A stretch of DNA of 64,000 nucleotides from Bacteroidales bacterium (GCA_015060885.1 SUXO01000009.1:1-64000), one strand, 5' to 3'; counted from the first letter of the stretch, positions 18,242 to 27,971 are shown. Made by a program: numbers and translations. Notes: generated from the letters alone by a model not told the origin.

Positions 18242-20281
18242 TTATGCTTTCTTTTCGTCGGGGTAGCTTATGCGTGTGTGGTATATTGCCTTCAAACGCT
18301 TCTTGAACACCTCTTTTATGGTGCTTATGTCCTGGAATGTAAGCGGGCACAGGTTTAACTCTCCGTCATTCACACGGCTGTCGATGATGTTGTCAACCAT
18401 CTTGTCGATGTTGGCGGCGGTGTACTCTTTGATACTGTGCGAAGCAGCTTCCACGCAGTCGGCCATCATAAGTATGCCCTGTTCTATGGTTTGGGGTTTG
18501 GGGCCGGGGTATGTGAAGAGGCTTTCGTCAATAGCTTCGTCGGGGTGATTGTTCTTGTATGTGATATAGAAGTATCCGGTTTTTGAGAGCCCGTGATGTG
18601 TGCTGATGAACTCTTTTATCTTTTGTGGCAAGTGATGGTGTGCGGCAATGGCAAGTCCGTCGGTAACGTGCTTTATTATTATCGCGGCACTCTCCTGTGG
18701 TTCGAGTTTGTTATGCGGGCTTATTCCGCCACTCTGGTTTTCGGTAAAATAGATGGGGTTGAGGCTCTTCCCGATGTCGTGGTAGAGAGCGCCTGTACGT
18801 ACTTCGAGGCTGTTGGCTCCCACTGCGCGTGCGGCTTCTGCTGCCAGGTTGCCCACCTGCATAGAGTGCTGGAATGTGCCGGGTGCCTCTTGCGACAGTT
18901 TCTGCAACAATGAATTGTTGAGGTTCGACAACTCGATGAGCGTGATGTTCGATACAAAACCGAGCAGTTTCTCTATTATGAACATAAGGGGGTAGGCAAA
19001 CAGCATAAGCACTGCGCTTATCACAAAGTATATGTACATTATAAGGTTCATTTTTGTGATGTCGTTCTCCACTATAAGTTCGTAGCAGAGGAATGTGGCG
19101 CAGTATGTGAGCAGAACAATGAATGCGCTGCGGAACATCTGCGAGCGCGACGACAGCTCTTTGAGGCTCAAAATGGCTGCATACCCGGCAAGTATCTGCA
19201 ACAATACAAACTCGTATGGCGAGTTGAGCATTATGGAGCAGAGCAGTATCTCCACGGTGTATGTTATGAATGCCGTGCGCGGGTTGGTGAAGAGGCACAG
19301 CATCATGGGCACAAGCGCGAACGGCAGCATAAATACGTTGCTGAAACGTGCCTGCATCATTGCTCCCACTATAACGGGGAAGATTGTTACCGACAGAATT
19401 ACAAGTATGAACTTGTTGTTGCTGTTCTTTATATCGGGGTTGTATATGTATATATATGACAACAGAATGGAGAAGGCGATTATCACAAAGATTATCTGCC
19501 CGATGAGCATTGTGGTACCCTTGTAGTTGTTGTCCTGCCGCTTGTTCATCTCGAACTGGTACGATTTGAGAATGCGGTATGTTTCGGCATCGACAATGTC
19601 GCCACGGCTCACAATCTTCTGCCCGTTTTGTACAATGCCGTTGCTAATGGGCAGGCGGTTTATCTCCTCTTCGAGCAGCTGGGACGATTTTACCGAGTCG
19701 AAAGCAAGGTTGGGGGTGATGAAGTCTTCGAGTTTGTAGGCGCGTATGATGTTTTGCGGGAAGGTGTCCGACGTTATGAGCCGCTTGTAGGCTTCGGCAA
19801 CGGAGTATAGCTCTCTTTTATTGCAGTTTGTCGCGAAGTGATTGCTTATTACGTTTATGTTTTCGGCCTTGCTGCTCTTGATGCGCTCCTTGTCCTTGAT
19901 GGAAACGATGCCGCTGTTGTACAGTTTAATGAGGCTGTTGTAGTATTTTATGTAGGCCTCCTGCGGAACCTCCTCGCTGGCGTTGCTGTAAAAACGGGCT
20001 TTGAGTTGGCGAAGAGAGTTCAAGGCTATTGTCGTGTCCTTTGAAAAGTACATTTCAAAGTTATCGGCAATGCTGTCCTTCTCCTTTTTAAGTTGTGCTT
20101 CGCTCTTGTATATGGGGAAATTGAAAGGAGCGATAATCTGTCCATAGTTCCAGGGTGCAGCCTCGCTGTAATTGTAGTTGAATACGTTGTTGCGTGGCAT
20201 AAAATAGATTACAAGGCCCATACACAACACGGCCATGCCGGCCTGGAATATAAGTTTGAAATGTTTGCTCGGTATCTTCAT
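18242..20281 (-). CDS. 7TM-HD domain phosphohydrolase (PgpH-like, c-di-AMP phosphodiesterase family)
   Basis: A 679-residue protein with one N-terminal helix (about 10-28), an extracytoplasmic 7TMR-HDED domain (30-250), seven helices (258-440) and a cytosolic HD domain (about 465-650). HD ligands are visible in HSMQVG (H472), ALYHDIGK (H501-D502), the AAHHHLP segment and MMADCVEAAS. In Firmicutes PgpH hydrolyses cyclic di-AMP; the same domain order suggests that activity here. Its leader carries a good promoter (TTTG-N18-TATATTTG). Transcribed with the DUF2851 gene. Confidence 0.9.
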   Translation of the reverse strand: MKIPSKHFKLIFQAGMAVLCMGLVIYFMPRNNVFNYNYSEAAPWNYGQIIAPFNFPIYKSEAQLKKEKDSIADNFEMYFSKDTTIALNSLRQLKARFYSNASEEVPQEAYIKYYNSLIKLYNSGIVSIKDKERIKSSKAENINVISNHFATNCNKRELYSVAEAYKRLITSDTFPQNIIRAYKLEDFITPNLAFDSVKSSQLLEEEINRLPISNGIVQNGQKIVSRGDIVDAETYRILKSYQFEMNKRQDNNYKGTTMLIGQIIFVIIAFSILLSYIYIYNPDIKNSNNKFILVILSVTIFPVIVGAMMQARFSNVFMLPFALVPMMLCLFTNPRTAFITYTVEILLCSIMLNSPYEFVLLQILAGYAAILSLKELSSRSQMFRSAFIVLLTYCATFLCYELIVENDITKMNLIMYIYFVISAVLMLFAYPLMFIIEKLLGFVSNITLIELSNLNNSLLQKLSQEAPGTFQHSMQVGNLAAEAARAVGANSLEVRTGALYHDIGKSLNPIYFTENQSGGISPHNKLEPQESAAIIIKHVTDGLAIAAHHHLPQKIKEFISTHHGLSKTGYFYITYKNNHPDEAIDESLFTYPGPKPQTIEQGILMMADCVEAASHSIKEYTAANIDKMVDNIIDSRVNDGELNLCPLTFQDISTIKEVFKKRLKAIYHTRISYPDEKKA

Positions 20282-20331
20282 TGTTCTCTCTCTCTTATGT
20301 TGTTATTCCTCGGAATTGTACATATTGAAAA

Positions 20332-20361
20332 CAAATATACGAAAAAATAACAAATATCAAA
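20332..20361 (-). promoter_or_regulatory. promoter of the 7TM-HD operon
   Basis: On the minus strand, TTTG (20361-20358), an 18-nt spacer and TATATTTG (20339-20332). Both boxes match the Bacteroidetes consensus. Confidence 0.65.
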
Positions 20362-20441
20362 GTTTAATGTATTGCTTTTAATTATTTGAATGGGTTTGGG
20401 GGCCTCGTGGAACGGGTGTCCCTAAAAATGGAGAAATTTAT

Positions 20442-20472
20442 TTTGTTTAAAAGGTAACTTGTAGTAATTTTG
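20442..20472 (+). promoter_or_regulatory. promoter of gltX
   Basis: TTTG (20442-20445), a 19-nt spacer and TAATTTTG (20465-20472): an exact match to the Bacteroidetes vegetative promoter. The expected start of transcription is near 20479, giving a leader of about 80 nt. Confidence 0.75.
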
Positions 20473-20558
20473 CACAATGACAATTTGCATTACTATGCAT
20501 TTGTGTGAGCAATGTTATGGTTGCCGTTGCTTGTGGTAATGCTATAATAATTAAGAAT

Positions 20559-22076
20559 ATGAATGAACGTAAAGTAAGAGTGCGTTTTGCACCCAGCCCC
20601 ACCGGTCCTTTGCACATCGGTGGCGTGAGAACTGCATTATATAACTATCTTTTTGCCAAACAGAATGGCGGTGACCTCATCTTCCGCATAGAGGATACCG
20701 ACTCCAACCGTTTTGTGCCCGGTGCCGAGGAGTATATCCTTGAATCGTTCCGCTGGTTGGGAATAAAGTTTGACGAGGGTGTTACATTCGGCGGCGATTG
20801 CGGTCCTTACCGCCAGTCGGAGCGTCGTGACATATACAAGAAATATGTTAAAGTGCTGCTCGACAGCGGCAAGGCATATATGGCTTTCGACACTCCCGAA
20901 GAGCTCGATGCCAAGCGTGCCGAAATTGAGAACTTCCAGTACGATGCATCTACCCGTATGTCTATGCGCAACTCGCTTGCACTCACGGCCCGGGAAGTCG
21001 ATGAACTTGTTGCAAGCGGTCACCAGTATGTTGTGCGTTTTAAGGTGGAGCCCGGCGAGAAGGTTGTGGTAAACGACCTTATACGCGGTCTGGTAACAAT
21101 AGACTCGTCGATACTCGACGACAAAGTGCTCTATAAATCGGCCGACGAACTGCCCACATATCACCTTGCCAATATTGTCGACGACCATTTGATGAATATA
21201 TCACACGTTATTCGTGGCGAGGAGTGGTTGCCTTCGGCACCATTGCACGTGCTGCTCTATCGCGCGTTCGGCTGGGAGGATACAATGCCGCAGTTCGCTC
21301 ACCTTTCGTTGTTGTTGAAACCCGAGGGCAACGGCAAGTTGAGCAAGCGCGACGGCGACCGCTTGGGCTTCCCCGTTTTTCCCCTTGAATGGCACGACCC
21401 CAAGAGCGGTGCAATCTCTTCGGGCTTCCGCGAAAGCGGTTACGAACCCGAGGCGGTGATAAACTTCCTTGCGTTGCTCGGCTGGAACCCCGGTGACGAT
21501 GTCGAAATGATGTCGATGAATGACCTCATTGCAAAATTCGACCTCTCGAAGTGCAGCAAGGCCGGCGCACGTTTCGACTACAAGAAGATGATATGGTTCA
21601 ACCACGAATATATATTGCAGAAGGATGATGCCGATATTGCGGCCGCCTTTATGCCCGTAGTGCAGTCGCACGGCGTAGATGCCGATATGAGCCTGCTCAC
21701 AAAGATTGTATCTCTTATGAAGGGGCGCGTTAACTTTGTTCACGAATTGTGGGACGCATGCAGTTTCTATTTCATAGCTCCCACCGAGTACGATGAAAAG
21801 ACTGCCAAAAAACGTTGGAAAGAGGATTCTGCGCAGAAGATGAGTGAGCTTGCCGCATTGTTGGAAGGGCTCGACGACTTCTCTATCGAAAACCAAGACA
21901 AAGCGGTTCACGAATGGATAGAGAGCAAGGGGTACGGTATGGGCGAGATTATGAACGCCTTCCGTCTGGCACTTGTGGGAGAGGGCAAAGGCCCGCAGAT
22001 GTTCGATATATCGGGCTTGATAGGCAAAGAGGAGACATTGGCTCGTTTGCGCAGAGCGATAGCTGTTTTGGGTTAA
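20559..22076 (+). CDS. gltX: glutamyl-tRNA synthetase
   Basis: A class I synthetase of 505 residues charging tRNA-Glu. [20 protein letters not shown] at residues 9-28 contains the HIGH motif, and [17 protein letters not shown] is the KMSKS-type loop (KLSKR). The C-terminal all-helical anticodon-binding domain is complete. Start ATG 20559 ([10 protein letters not shown]) was preferred over an upstream in-frame Met at 20505, which lies in the leader. waaA follows after 15 nt. Confidence 0.97.
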   Translation: MNERKVRVRFAPSPTGPLHIGGVRTALYNYLFAKQNGGDLIFRIEDTDSNRFVPGAEEYILESFRWLGIKFDEGVTFGGDCGPYRQSERRDIYKKYVKVLLDSGKAYMAFDTPEELDAKRAEIENFQYDASTRMSMRNSLALTAREVDELVASGHQYVVRFKVEPGEKVVVNDLIRGLVTIDSSILDDKVLYKSADELPTYHLANIVDDHLMNISHVIRGEEWLPSAPLHVLLYRAFGWEDTMPQFAHLSLLLKPEGNGKLSKRDGDRLGFPVFPLEWHDPKSGAISSGFRESGYEPEAVINFLALLGWNPGDDVEMMSMNDLIAKFDLSKCSKAGARFDYKKMIWFNHEYILQKDDADIAAAFMPVVQSHGVDADMSLLTKIVSLMKGRVNFVHELWDACSFYFIAPTEYDEKTAKKRWKEDSAQKMSELAALLEGLDDFSIENQDKAVHEWIESKGYGMGEIMNAFRLALVGEGKGPQMFDISGLIGKEETLARLRRAIAVLG

Positions 22077-22091
22077 GAAAAGTTCCGGACT

Positions 22092-23315
22092 ATGTATACA
22101 ATAGGAATTTATTTATATATGCTTGCCGTTAAACTGGCAGCGCTTTTCGGTCACAAGAAGGCCGAAAGGTTGATAGAGGGGCATCGGGAAATATTCTCAT
22201 CGCTCGAAAAGGGAATAAAGGAGGGAAACAATTATGTGTGGTTCCATGCCTCGTCATTGGGTGAGTTTGAACAAGGCCGTCCTTTGATTGAGAAGTTCCG
22301 TGCGACTCACCCCGAATATCGCGTGGTACTTACCTTCTTTTCGCCCTCGGGCTACCGTTCGGCACGTAACTACCAGCAGGCCGACGTGGTGTGCTATCTG
22401 CCATTTGATACACCTGCGAATGTGCGCCGTTTTCTCGATATTGTTAACCCCAAGATGGTCTTCTTTGTGAAGTATGAGTTTTGGCTCAACTATCTTTCGG
22501 CGTTGAAGAAGAGAAATATTCCCACATACATCGTGTCGTCTATTTTCCGCAAGGAGCAGGTTTTCTTCCGTTGGTGGGGTGGTTTCTATCGCAAGGCTCT
22601 GCACTGTTTCACCCACCTCTTCGTGCAGAACGAAAGTTCGAAGGAACTGTTGGCCTCTATCGGTGTGAAGAATGTGACAGTTGTGGGTGACACCCGTTTC
22701 GACCGTGTGGCAAAGATTGCCGAGCAGGCCCATCTGTTGCCTCTCGTGGCTTCGTTTGTCGAAGACGGCAAGAAAATATTCATTGCCGGCAGCTCCTGGG
22801 GCCCCGACGAAGATGTATATATCCCCTATTTCAACCGTACTCCCGGCTGGAAACTTATCATTGCCTCGCACGAAGTCAATGAGGAGCGCATAAAACAGAT
22901 AGAGGAGCAGGTGCGTGGGCTGTGCGTCCGTTATACACAGGCTACCATCGATGAGGTGCGTTCGGCCAAGTGCTTGATTATAGATTGTTTTGGTCTGCTC
23001 TCTTCAATTTATCGTTACGGAACGGTTGCTTATGTAGGCGGTGGCTTTGGCGTGGGAATACACAATGTTCTCGAAGCCGCAGTGTATGGAATACCGGTGT
23101 TCTTCGGTCCCAATAACTATAAATTCCAGGAGGCACAGCAGTTGAAGGCTTGCGGCGGAGGCATAGAAATATCTTCTCGGGCTGAATTTGAAGAGAAAAT
23201 AGCGGCAATGGATAAAGATTCTTCGGTAATTGAAAATGCTGGCGATGCTGCCGGCAAGTATGTGTCGCAGAATGCAGGAGCCTCGGCAAGGATATTCGAA
23301 GTGCTCGGTCTGTGA
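22092..23315 (+). CDS. waaA: 3-deoxy-D-manno-octulosonic acid (Kdo) transferase
   Basis: A GT30 glycosyltransferase of 407 residues that adds Kdo to lipid IVA in LPS core assembly. An N-terminal membrane-associated helix is followed by FHASSLGEFEQGRPLIE, where E58 is the expected catalytic Glu. The C-terminal GT-B half carries IAGSSWGPDED, AYVGGGFGVGIHNVLEAAVYG and PVFFGPNNYKFQEA, which are diagnostic. It follows gltX closely, an arrangement that suggests co-transcription. Confidence 0.95.
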   Translation: MYTIGIYLYMLAVKLAALFGHKKAERLIEGHREIFSSLEKGIKEGNNYVWFHASSLGEFEQGRPLIEKFRATHPEYRVVLTFFSPSGYRSARNYQQADVVCYLPFDTPANVRRFLDIVNPKMVFFVKYEFWLNYLSALKKRNIPTYIVSSIFRKEQVFFRWWGGFYRKALHCFTHLFVQNESSKELLASIGVKNVTVVGDTRFDRVAKIAEQAHLLPLVASFVEDGKKIFIAGSSWGPDEDVYIPYFNRTPGWKLIIASHEVNEERIKQIEEQVRGLCVRYTQATIDEVRSAKCLIIDCFGLLSSIYRYGTVAYVGGGFGVGIHNVLEAAVYGIPVFFGPNNYKFQEAQQLKACGGGIEISSRAEFEEKIAAMDKDSSVIENAGDAAGKYVSQNAGASARIFEVLGL

Positions 23316-23440
23316 TTTTGAAATGTTTTTAATAAACATTGTTAATAGTGACAGGTTGATAATATTTTTTATTATCTTCGCAAAGAGGCTTGTAAAAAAT
23401 AAGGAAAGTATAATAAACAATAACATTAAATTTAAAGATT

Positions 23441-24433
23441 ATGCAGTATTTGACTAATGAGAAATTGACTATCGTCGGTGCCGGCGGTATGATTGGTTCT
23501 AACATGGCGCAGTGTGCTTTGATGCTTGGCTTGACACCCAACATCTGTTTGTACGACATCTTTGAGCCCGGTGTGCACGGCGTTGCCGACGAGATGGCGC
23601 AGTGCGGTTTCCCCGGTGCAAACATCACTTGGACAACCGACCCCGAAGAGGCTTTCACTGGTGCTAAATATATTGTATCATCGGGTGGTGCTCCCCGTAA
23701 GGAGGGTATGACTCGTGAGGACCTGTTGAAAGGCAACTGTCAGATTGCGGCCGAGTTCGGCGATTTCATCAAGAAATATTGCCCCGACGTTAAACACGTC
23801 GTTGTAATCTTCAATCCTGCCGACGTAACAGCACTTACAGCTCTTATCCATTCAGGTTTGAAACCCAACCAGCTTACATCTTTGGCAGCTCTCGACTCTA
23901 CACGTTTGCAGCAGGCCCTTGCCAAGGAGTTTGGCGTTGCACAGGACAAGATTACAGGTGCAAAGACATACGGTGGTCATGGTGAGCAGATGGCGGTATT
24001 TGCTTCACAGGTTAAGATCGACGGCAAGCCTTTGGCCGAAATGGGCTTGTCAGAGGAGCGTTGGGCTGAAATCAAGCACAATACAATTCAGGGCGGTTCG
24101 AATATTATAAAACTTCGTGGCCGCAGTTCATTCCAGAGCCCCTCATATTGCGCTATCAAGATGATTGAGGCCGCAATGGGTGGTGATCCTTACACTTTGC
24201 CCGCAGGTTGCTATGTGAACAGCGAGGAACTTGGCTACAAGAACGTAATGATGGCTATGCCTACAACAATCGATGCCGACGGTGTTCACTACGTGGCTCC
24301 CACAGGTACAGCCGAGGAGATGGCCGCATTGCAGTCTTCGGTTGAGCACTTGGGTAAGATGCGCGACGAAATCATCTCGCTCGGTATCATTCCCGCAGTA
24401 GAGGAGTGGAGTGCTCTTAATCCCAATATCTAA
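23441..24433 (+). CDS. mdh: malate dehydrogenase
   Basis: NAD-dependent malate dehydrogenase of the lactate/malate dehydrogenase superfamily, 330 residues, interconverting malate and oxaloacetate. The Rossmann motif is VGAGGMIGSNMAQCAL (about 11-26). Substrate-binding Arg residues lie in GGAPRKEGMTREDLLKGN, and the catalytic His lies in TYGGHGEQM. VIFNPADVTAL is the coenzyme-side segment. It has its own leader with a weak TATCTTCG box and is closed by a hairpin terminator. Confidence 0.95.
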   Translation: MQYLTNEKLTIVGAGGMIGSNMAQCALMLGLTPNICLYDIFEPGVHGVADEMAQCGFPGANITWTTDPEEAFTGAKYIVSSGGAPRKEGMTREDLLKGNCQIAAEFGDFIKKYCPDVKHVVVIFNPADVTALTALIHSGLKPNQLTSLAALDSTRLQQALAKEFGVAQDKITGAKTYGGHGEQMAVFASQVKIDGKPLAEMGLSEERWAEIKHNTIQGGSNIIKLRGRSSFQSPSYCAIKMIEAAMGGDPYTLPAGCYVNSEELGYKNVMMAMPTTIDADGVHYVAPTGTAEEMAALQSSVEHLGKMRDEIISLGIIPAVEEWSALNPNI

Positions 24434-24457
24434 TAACAGAACACCCTCAAAAACTAT

Positions 24458-24495
24458 GAAGCAAGGGGCTTTAAACAGCCCTTTGCTTCTTTTTT
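24458..24495 (+). terminator. terminator of mdh
   Basis: Arms 24458-24470 and 24477-24489 pair over 13 bp with one G-U pair and a six-base loop, followed by TTTTTT. Confidence 0.88.
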
Positions 24496-24517
24496 ATGCA
24501 AAAATTATCGCAAAAGT

Positions 24518-24548
24518 TTTGCCAATTAAGAAATTGTACCTACTTTTG
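24518..24548 (+). promoter_or_regulatory. promoter of rpsU
   Basis: TTTG (24518-24521), a 19-nt spacer and TACTTTTG (24541-24548): an exact consensus match. The start codon is 52 nt downstream. Confidence 0.75.
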
Positions 24549-24600
24549 CGCCACATTTTGTTCAGTGGATAATAATATAAACTAAAAAAATAAATAGGAA

Positions 24601-24792
24601 ATGATTGTAGTACCTGTTAAAGAGGGCGAGAACATTGAAAGAGCTCTCAAAAAATTCAAAAGAAAATTCGAGAAAACCGGTGTAGTAAAAGAGTTGCGCG
24701 CTCGTCAGCAGTTTGACAAGCCTTCTGTAATCAAAAGATTGAAGATGGAGCACGCTATCTACGTACAGAAACTTCGTGCAAACGAGGAATAA
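24601..24792 (+). CDS. rpsU: 30S ribosomal protein S21
   Basis: A 63-residue basic protein of the small ribosomal subunit near the anti-Shine-Dalgarno region. MIVVPVKEGENIERALKKFK is the family N-terminus, and the length is normal. It has its own consensus promoter. xerC follows 77 nt later, beyond a U-rich stretch and a hairpin, so xerC may be transcribed by read-through. Confidence 0.95.
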   Translation: MIVVPVKEGENIERALKKFKRKFEKTGVVKELRARQQFDKPSVIKRLKMEHAIYVQKLRANEE

Positions 24793-24832
24793 AAAACTTC
24801 CCGTTTCTTGTTTTTTTAATTTATCTGATATA

Positions 24833-24870
24833 TATTCGTTGCCGTAAGAACCTTCTTGCGGCAACGAATA
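24833..24870 (+). promoter_or_regulatory. 18-bp hairpin abutting the xerC start codon
   Basis: Arms 24833-24850 and 24853-24870 pair over 18 positions with one G-U pair and only two bases between them. The last base of the right arm is the A of the xerC ATG. No T-tract follows, so it is not a standard terminator. The structure would hide the whole region where a ribosome binds. Confidence 0.6.
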
Positions 24871-25760
24871 TGTTTATAGACACTTTCATCGGGCACTTGA
24901 AGAACGAGAAGAGATACTCGCAGCATACGTTAAGAGCGTATGCAAACGACCTTCGTGCCTTTGAAACTTTTGTCGCAGGTCTTGATGGTGCTCTCTCTAT
25001 TGCAGAAGCTGATGCCGATATTGTGCGTTTGTGGGTGGCCGGTCTTATGGAGAACGGTGCTGCTCCCAGTTCGGTGTGTAGAAGGTTGAGCGCGCTTCGT
25101 TCCTTTTTTGCTTTTTTGCGCCGTGAGGGCGATGCGGAACTCAATCCAGCTCTTGCAGTCCGGGGGCCGAAATGTCGTCGTGTCCTGCCAGCCTTTATAA
25201 AGGAGGAGGAGATGGATGAACTCATTGATGAAATCTCTTTTGGAACGGGCTTTGATGCCTGCCGCGACAGAGCTGTCATTCTCTGCTTTTACGAAACAGG
25301 TATTCGTCTTTCCGAATTGGTGGGGCTTGATGTCGGCAGCCTCGATTTGCGTTCAATGTGCTTGAAAGTGCTTGGCAAGCGCAATAGGGAGCGTGTCGTG
25401 CCTTTTGTGGCCGAGCTTAAAGGCGAGTTTGAATTCTATATGGCCGAGCGCGCAAAGGTAGTGCAGCCCGGCGAGAAGGCTTTGTTTGTGACATCGAAGG
25501 GTGAGCGCGTTACCCAGTCGCAGGTATACAGAATTGTAAAGAAACGCCTTGCCCGTGTGTCGACATTGGAGAAGAGGAGTCCTCACGTGCTCCGTCATAG
25601 TTTTGCAACGGCAATGCTCAATAACGAGGCGGAACTTCTGGCCGTGAAGGAGCTGTTAGGGCACAAGCGGTTGTCGACAACCGAAATCTATACCCATCTT
25701 ACTTTTGAAGAACTGAAACGTTTTTATGATAAGGCTCATCCGCGAGCCGGTAGTAACTAA
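24870..25760 (+). CDS. xerC: tyrosine recombinase XerC/XerD type
   Basis: A 296-residue site-specific recombinase that would resolve chromosome dimers at dif. The SAM-like N-terminal domain covers about 1-85. The catalytic domain has all family residues: Arg in ETGIRLSELVGL, the HVLRHSFATAML box (HxxR), His in LLGHKRLSTT and the Tyr nucleophile in EIYTHLTFEEL. The length and the lack of extra domains favour a housekeeping Xer protein over a mobile-element integrase. No dif-like site was recognised nearby. hpf follows after 22 nt. Confidence 0.9.
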   Translation: MFIDTFIGHLKNEKRYSQHTLRAYANDLRAFETFVAGLDGALSIAEADADIVRLWVAGLMENGAAPSSVCRRLSALRSFFAFLRREGDAELNPALAVRGPKCRRVLPAFIKEEEMDELIDEISFGTGFDACRDRAVILCFYETGIRLSELVGLDVGSLDLRSMCLKVLGKRNRERVVPFVAELKGEFEFYMAERAKVVQPGEKALFVTSKGERVTQSQVYRIVKKRLARVSTLEKRSPHVLRHSFATAMLNNEAELLAVKELLGHKRLSTTEIYTHLTFEELKRFYDKAHPRAGSN

Positions 25761-25782
25761 TATAAATAAAGGAGGATTTTTT

Positions 25783-26076
25783 ATGGAGACAAGAATTCAG
25801 TCCGTGCATTTCGATGCATCAACACAGTTGTTGGAGTTTGTAGAGAAGAAAGTTGCCAAAATCGAAAAGTTCTGCGAAGGAGCAACCTCGCTCGAAGTCA
25901 CAATGAAGCTCATTAAGCCCGAAACGGCAATGAATAAGGAGGTGGCTTTGCGTCTTTTGTCGAGCCAGGGAGATATGTTTGCATCAAAAATATCCGACAC
26001 TTTTGAGGATGCTTTATTGGTCGCAATCGATGCCTTGAAGGCTCAAATTGAGAAAAAACGCGAAAAAATGAAGTAA
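25783..26076 (+). CDS. hpf: ribosome hibernation promoting factor (short HPF/RaiA)
   Basis: A 98-residue protein of the RaiA/HPF family that binds the decoding centre of idle ribosomes. METRIQSVHFDASTQLLEFVEKKVAKIEKF is not typical in sequence but fits the beta-alpha-beta fold and family spacing; the C-terminal ALLVAIDALKAQIEKKREK matches the family end. It is the short form, without the C-terminal dimerisation domain. Start at 25783 with a strong GGAGGA at 25771-25776; the longer frame from 25726 would overlap xerC. Confidence 0.88.
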   Translation: METRIQSVHFDASTQLLEFVEKKVAKIEKFCEGATSLEVTMKLIKPETAMNKEVALRLLSSQGDMFASKISDTFEDALLVAIDALKAQIEKKREKMK

Positions 26077-26101
26077 AAACAGAAAAAAACACAGAAAAAG
26101 T

Positions 26102-26131
26102 TTTGTGATTAAAAAAAAACTCGTACATTTG
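26102..26131 (+). promoter_or_regulatory. promoter of the tRNA-tuf operon
   Basis: TTTG (26102-26105), an 18-nt A-rich spacer and TACATTTG (26124-26131), followed by GCACTCGC. This is an exact -7 match and the likely main promoter for the four tRNAs and tuf. Confidence 0.75.
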
Positions 26132-26173
26132 CACTCGCTTTACAACGGTAACAGCGCTGCAAATGTGCAGTTC

Positions 26174-26247
26174 GCCTCTTTAGCTCAGTTGGCCAGAGCA
26201 CGTGATTTGTAATCTCGGGGTCGTTGGTTCGAATCCGACAAGAGGCT
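26174..26247 (+). tRNA. tRNA-Thr (anticodon TGT)
   Basis: The acceptor stem GCCTCTT/AAGAGGC, the D arm and the T arm with TTCGAAT all fold. The anticodon loop is TTTGTAA (anticodon TGT). The anticodon stem CGTGA/TCTCG has a central T-T mismatch. No CCA is encoded. Confidence 0.93.
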
Positions 26248-26314
26248 CGAAGCAAAGCGGTAGCGATAATTTTTGATATTGTCGCAGATGCGTTTTCTTG
26301 AAATTGTGACAAAA

Positions 26315-26397
26315 GGGCAAATTCCAGAGTGGCCAAATGGGGCAGACTGTAAATCTGCTGTCTTTCGACTTCGGTGGTTCGAATCCATCTTTGCCCA
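26315..26397 (+). tRNA. tRNA-Tyr (anticodon GTA)
   Basis: An 83-nt class II tRNA with a long variable arm. Acceptor stem GGGCAAA/TTTGCCC, anticodon stem GCAGA/TCTGC and loop CTGTAAA. Confidence 0.95.
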
Positions 26398-26490
26398 CAA
26401 TGTGTTGAAAAAGAGAATGCAAACCAGCCTTGGCGGTTATCGTGTAGATACTGTCTTTGTTTGTTTGCAAATTCTTTATGTAAACGTATT

Positions 26491-26563
26491 GCGGAAGTAG
26501 CTCAGTTGATAGAGCATTAGCCTTCCAAGCTGAGGGTCGCGGGTTTGAGCCCCGTCTTCCGCT
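26491..26563 (+). tRNA. tRNA-Gly (anticodon TCC)
   Basis: Acceptor stem GCGGAAG/CTTCCGC, anticodon loop CTTCCAA giving TCC, and T loop TTTGAGC. 73 nt. Confidence 0.95.
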
Positions 26564-26573
26564 CTTTTTCAAC

Positions 26574-26645
<72 letters not shown>

Positions 26646-26741
26646 CTGGAGAAGAGCTTTCTTGTCTTAATAGGTCAAGAGAAAATGTAAAACAGATTAC
26701 AAATATTGGTAAATATATTGTTATAATTAAAGCTTAAAACT

Positions 26742-27926
26742 ATGGCAAAAGAAAAATTTGAGCGTTCCAAACCACACGTAAATATTGGAACAATTGGTCA
26801 CGTTGACCACGGTAAGACTACTTTGACCGCTGCCATCACAACTGTATTGGCTAAGAAAGGTCTTTCAGAGTTGAAGTCATTTGACCAGATCGATAACGCT
26901 CCCGAGGAGAAAGAGCGTGGTATTACTATCAATACTGCACACGTTGAGTATCAGACAGAGAACCGTCACTATGCACACGTAGACTGTCCGGGTCACGCCG
27001 ACTACGTTAAGAACATGGTTACCGGTGCTGCTCAGATGGACGGTGCTATCATCGTTTGTGCTGCTACTGACGGTCCTATGCCTCAGACACGTGAGCACAT
27101 CCTTCTTGCTCGTCAGGTAAACGTTCCACGTCTTGTTGTGTTCTTGAACAAGTGCGACGTTGTTGATGACGCTGAGATGCTCGAGCTTGTTGAGATGGAG
27201 ATGCGTGAGCTTCTTTCATTCTATGACTTTGACGGCGACAACACTCCTATCATCCGCGGTTCTGCACTCGGTGCTTTGAACGGTGTTGCTGAGTGGGAGG
27301 AGAAGGTAATGGAGCTTATGGATGCTTGTGATACATGGATTCCACTGCCTCCACGTGATATCGATAAGCCTTTCTTGATGCCTGTTGAGGACGTATTCTC
27401 AATCACCGGTCGTGGTACTGTTGCTACAGGTCGTATCGAGGCTGGTATCGTTAAGGTAGGTGATGAGGTTGAGATCCTCGGTCTCGGTGAGGACAAGAAG
27501 ACTGTCGTTACTGGTGTTGAGATGTTCCGCAAGCTCCTCGATCAGGGTGAGGCTGGTGACAACGTCGGTTTGTTGCTCCGCGGTGTTGACAAGAACGAGA
27601 TCAAGCGTGGTATGGTACTTTGCCACCCAGGTCAGATCAAGCCTTATTCTACTTTCGAGGCTCAGGTTTATATCCTGAAGAAAGAGGAGGGTGGTCGTCA
27701 CACATCATTCCGTAACAAGTATCGTCCTCAGTTCTACCTCCGTACAATGGACTGTACAGGTGAGATCTCTCTTCCTGCAGACGTTGAGATGGTAATGCCT
27801 GGTGACAACTTGAAGATCACTGTAACTTTGATCTATCCTGTTGCTCTTAACGAGGGTCTGACATTCGCTATCCGTGAGGGTGGTCGCACAGTAGGTGCTG
27901 GTCAGATTACTAAGGTTATCGAATAA
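26742..27926 (+). CDS. tuf: elongation factor Tu
   Basis: A 394-residue translational GTPase that delivers aminoacyl-tRNA to the ribosome. G motifs: [10 protein letters not shown] (P loop), [12 protein letters not shown] (switch I), DCPGHADY (G3), NKCD (G4) and GSAL (G5). Domains II and III are complete, ending in [11 protein letters not shown]. Codons are strongly biased to GGT, CGT, GCT and similar, as expected for a highly expressed gene, and differ from the GCC/GGC-rich neighbours. It lies between a tRNA cluster and tRNA-Trp, as in many bacteria. Confidence 0.99.
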   Translation: MAKEKFERSKPHVNIGTIGHVDHGKTTLTAAITTVLAKKGLSELKSFDQIDNAPEEKERGITINTAHVEYQTENRHYAHVDCPGHADYVKNMVTGAAQMDGAIIVCAATDGPMPQTREHILLARQVNVPRLVVFLNKCDVVDDAEMLELVEMEMRELLSFYDFDGDNTPIIRGSALGALNGVAEWEEKVMELMDACDTWIPLPPRDIDKPFLMPVEDVFSITGRGTVATGRIEAGIVKVGDEVEILGLGEDKKTVVTGVEMFRKLLDQGEAGDNVGLLLRGVDKNEIKRGMVLCHPGQIKPYSTFEAQVYILKKEEGGRHTSFRNKYRPQFYLRTMDCTGEISLPADVEMVMPGDNLKITVTLIYPVALNEGLTFAIREGGRTVGAGQITKVIE

Positions 27927-27951
27927 TTCGAGCACACAATGAAATAAAAAT

Positions 27952-27971
27952 CCGGCTCCTTCGGGAGCCGG
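27952..27971 (+). terminator. cUUCGg hairpin between tuf and tRNA-Trp
   Basis: CCGGCTCC/GGAGCCGG form an 8-bp stem closed by a TTCG tetraloop, a very stable RNA hairpin. It is followed by TACTTA rather than a T-tract. It may be a partial terminator, an mRNA 3' end protector or a processing boundary for the tRNA that begins 6 nt later. Confidence 0.6.

Noticed and set aside
24870-25760. xerC as the integrase of a genomic island next to the tRNA cluster
   Set aside because: It is adjacent to tRNAs, but there are no direct repeats of a tRNA 3' end, no other mobile genes, and the protein looks like housekeeping Xer.
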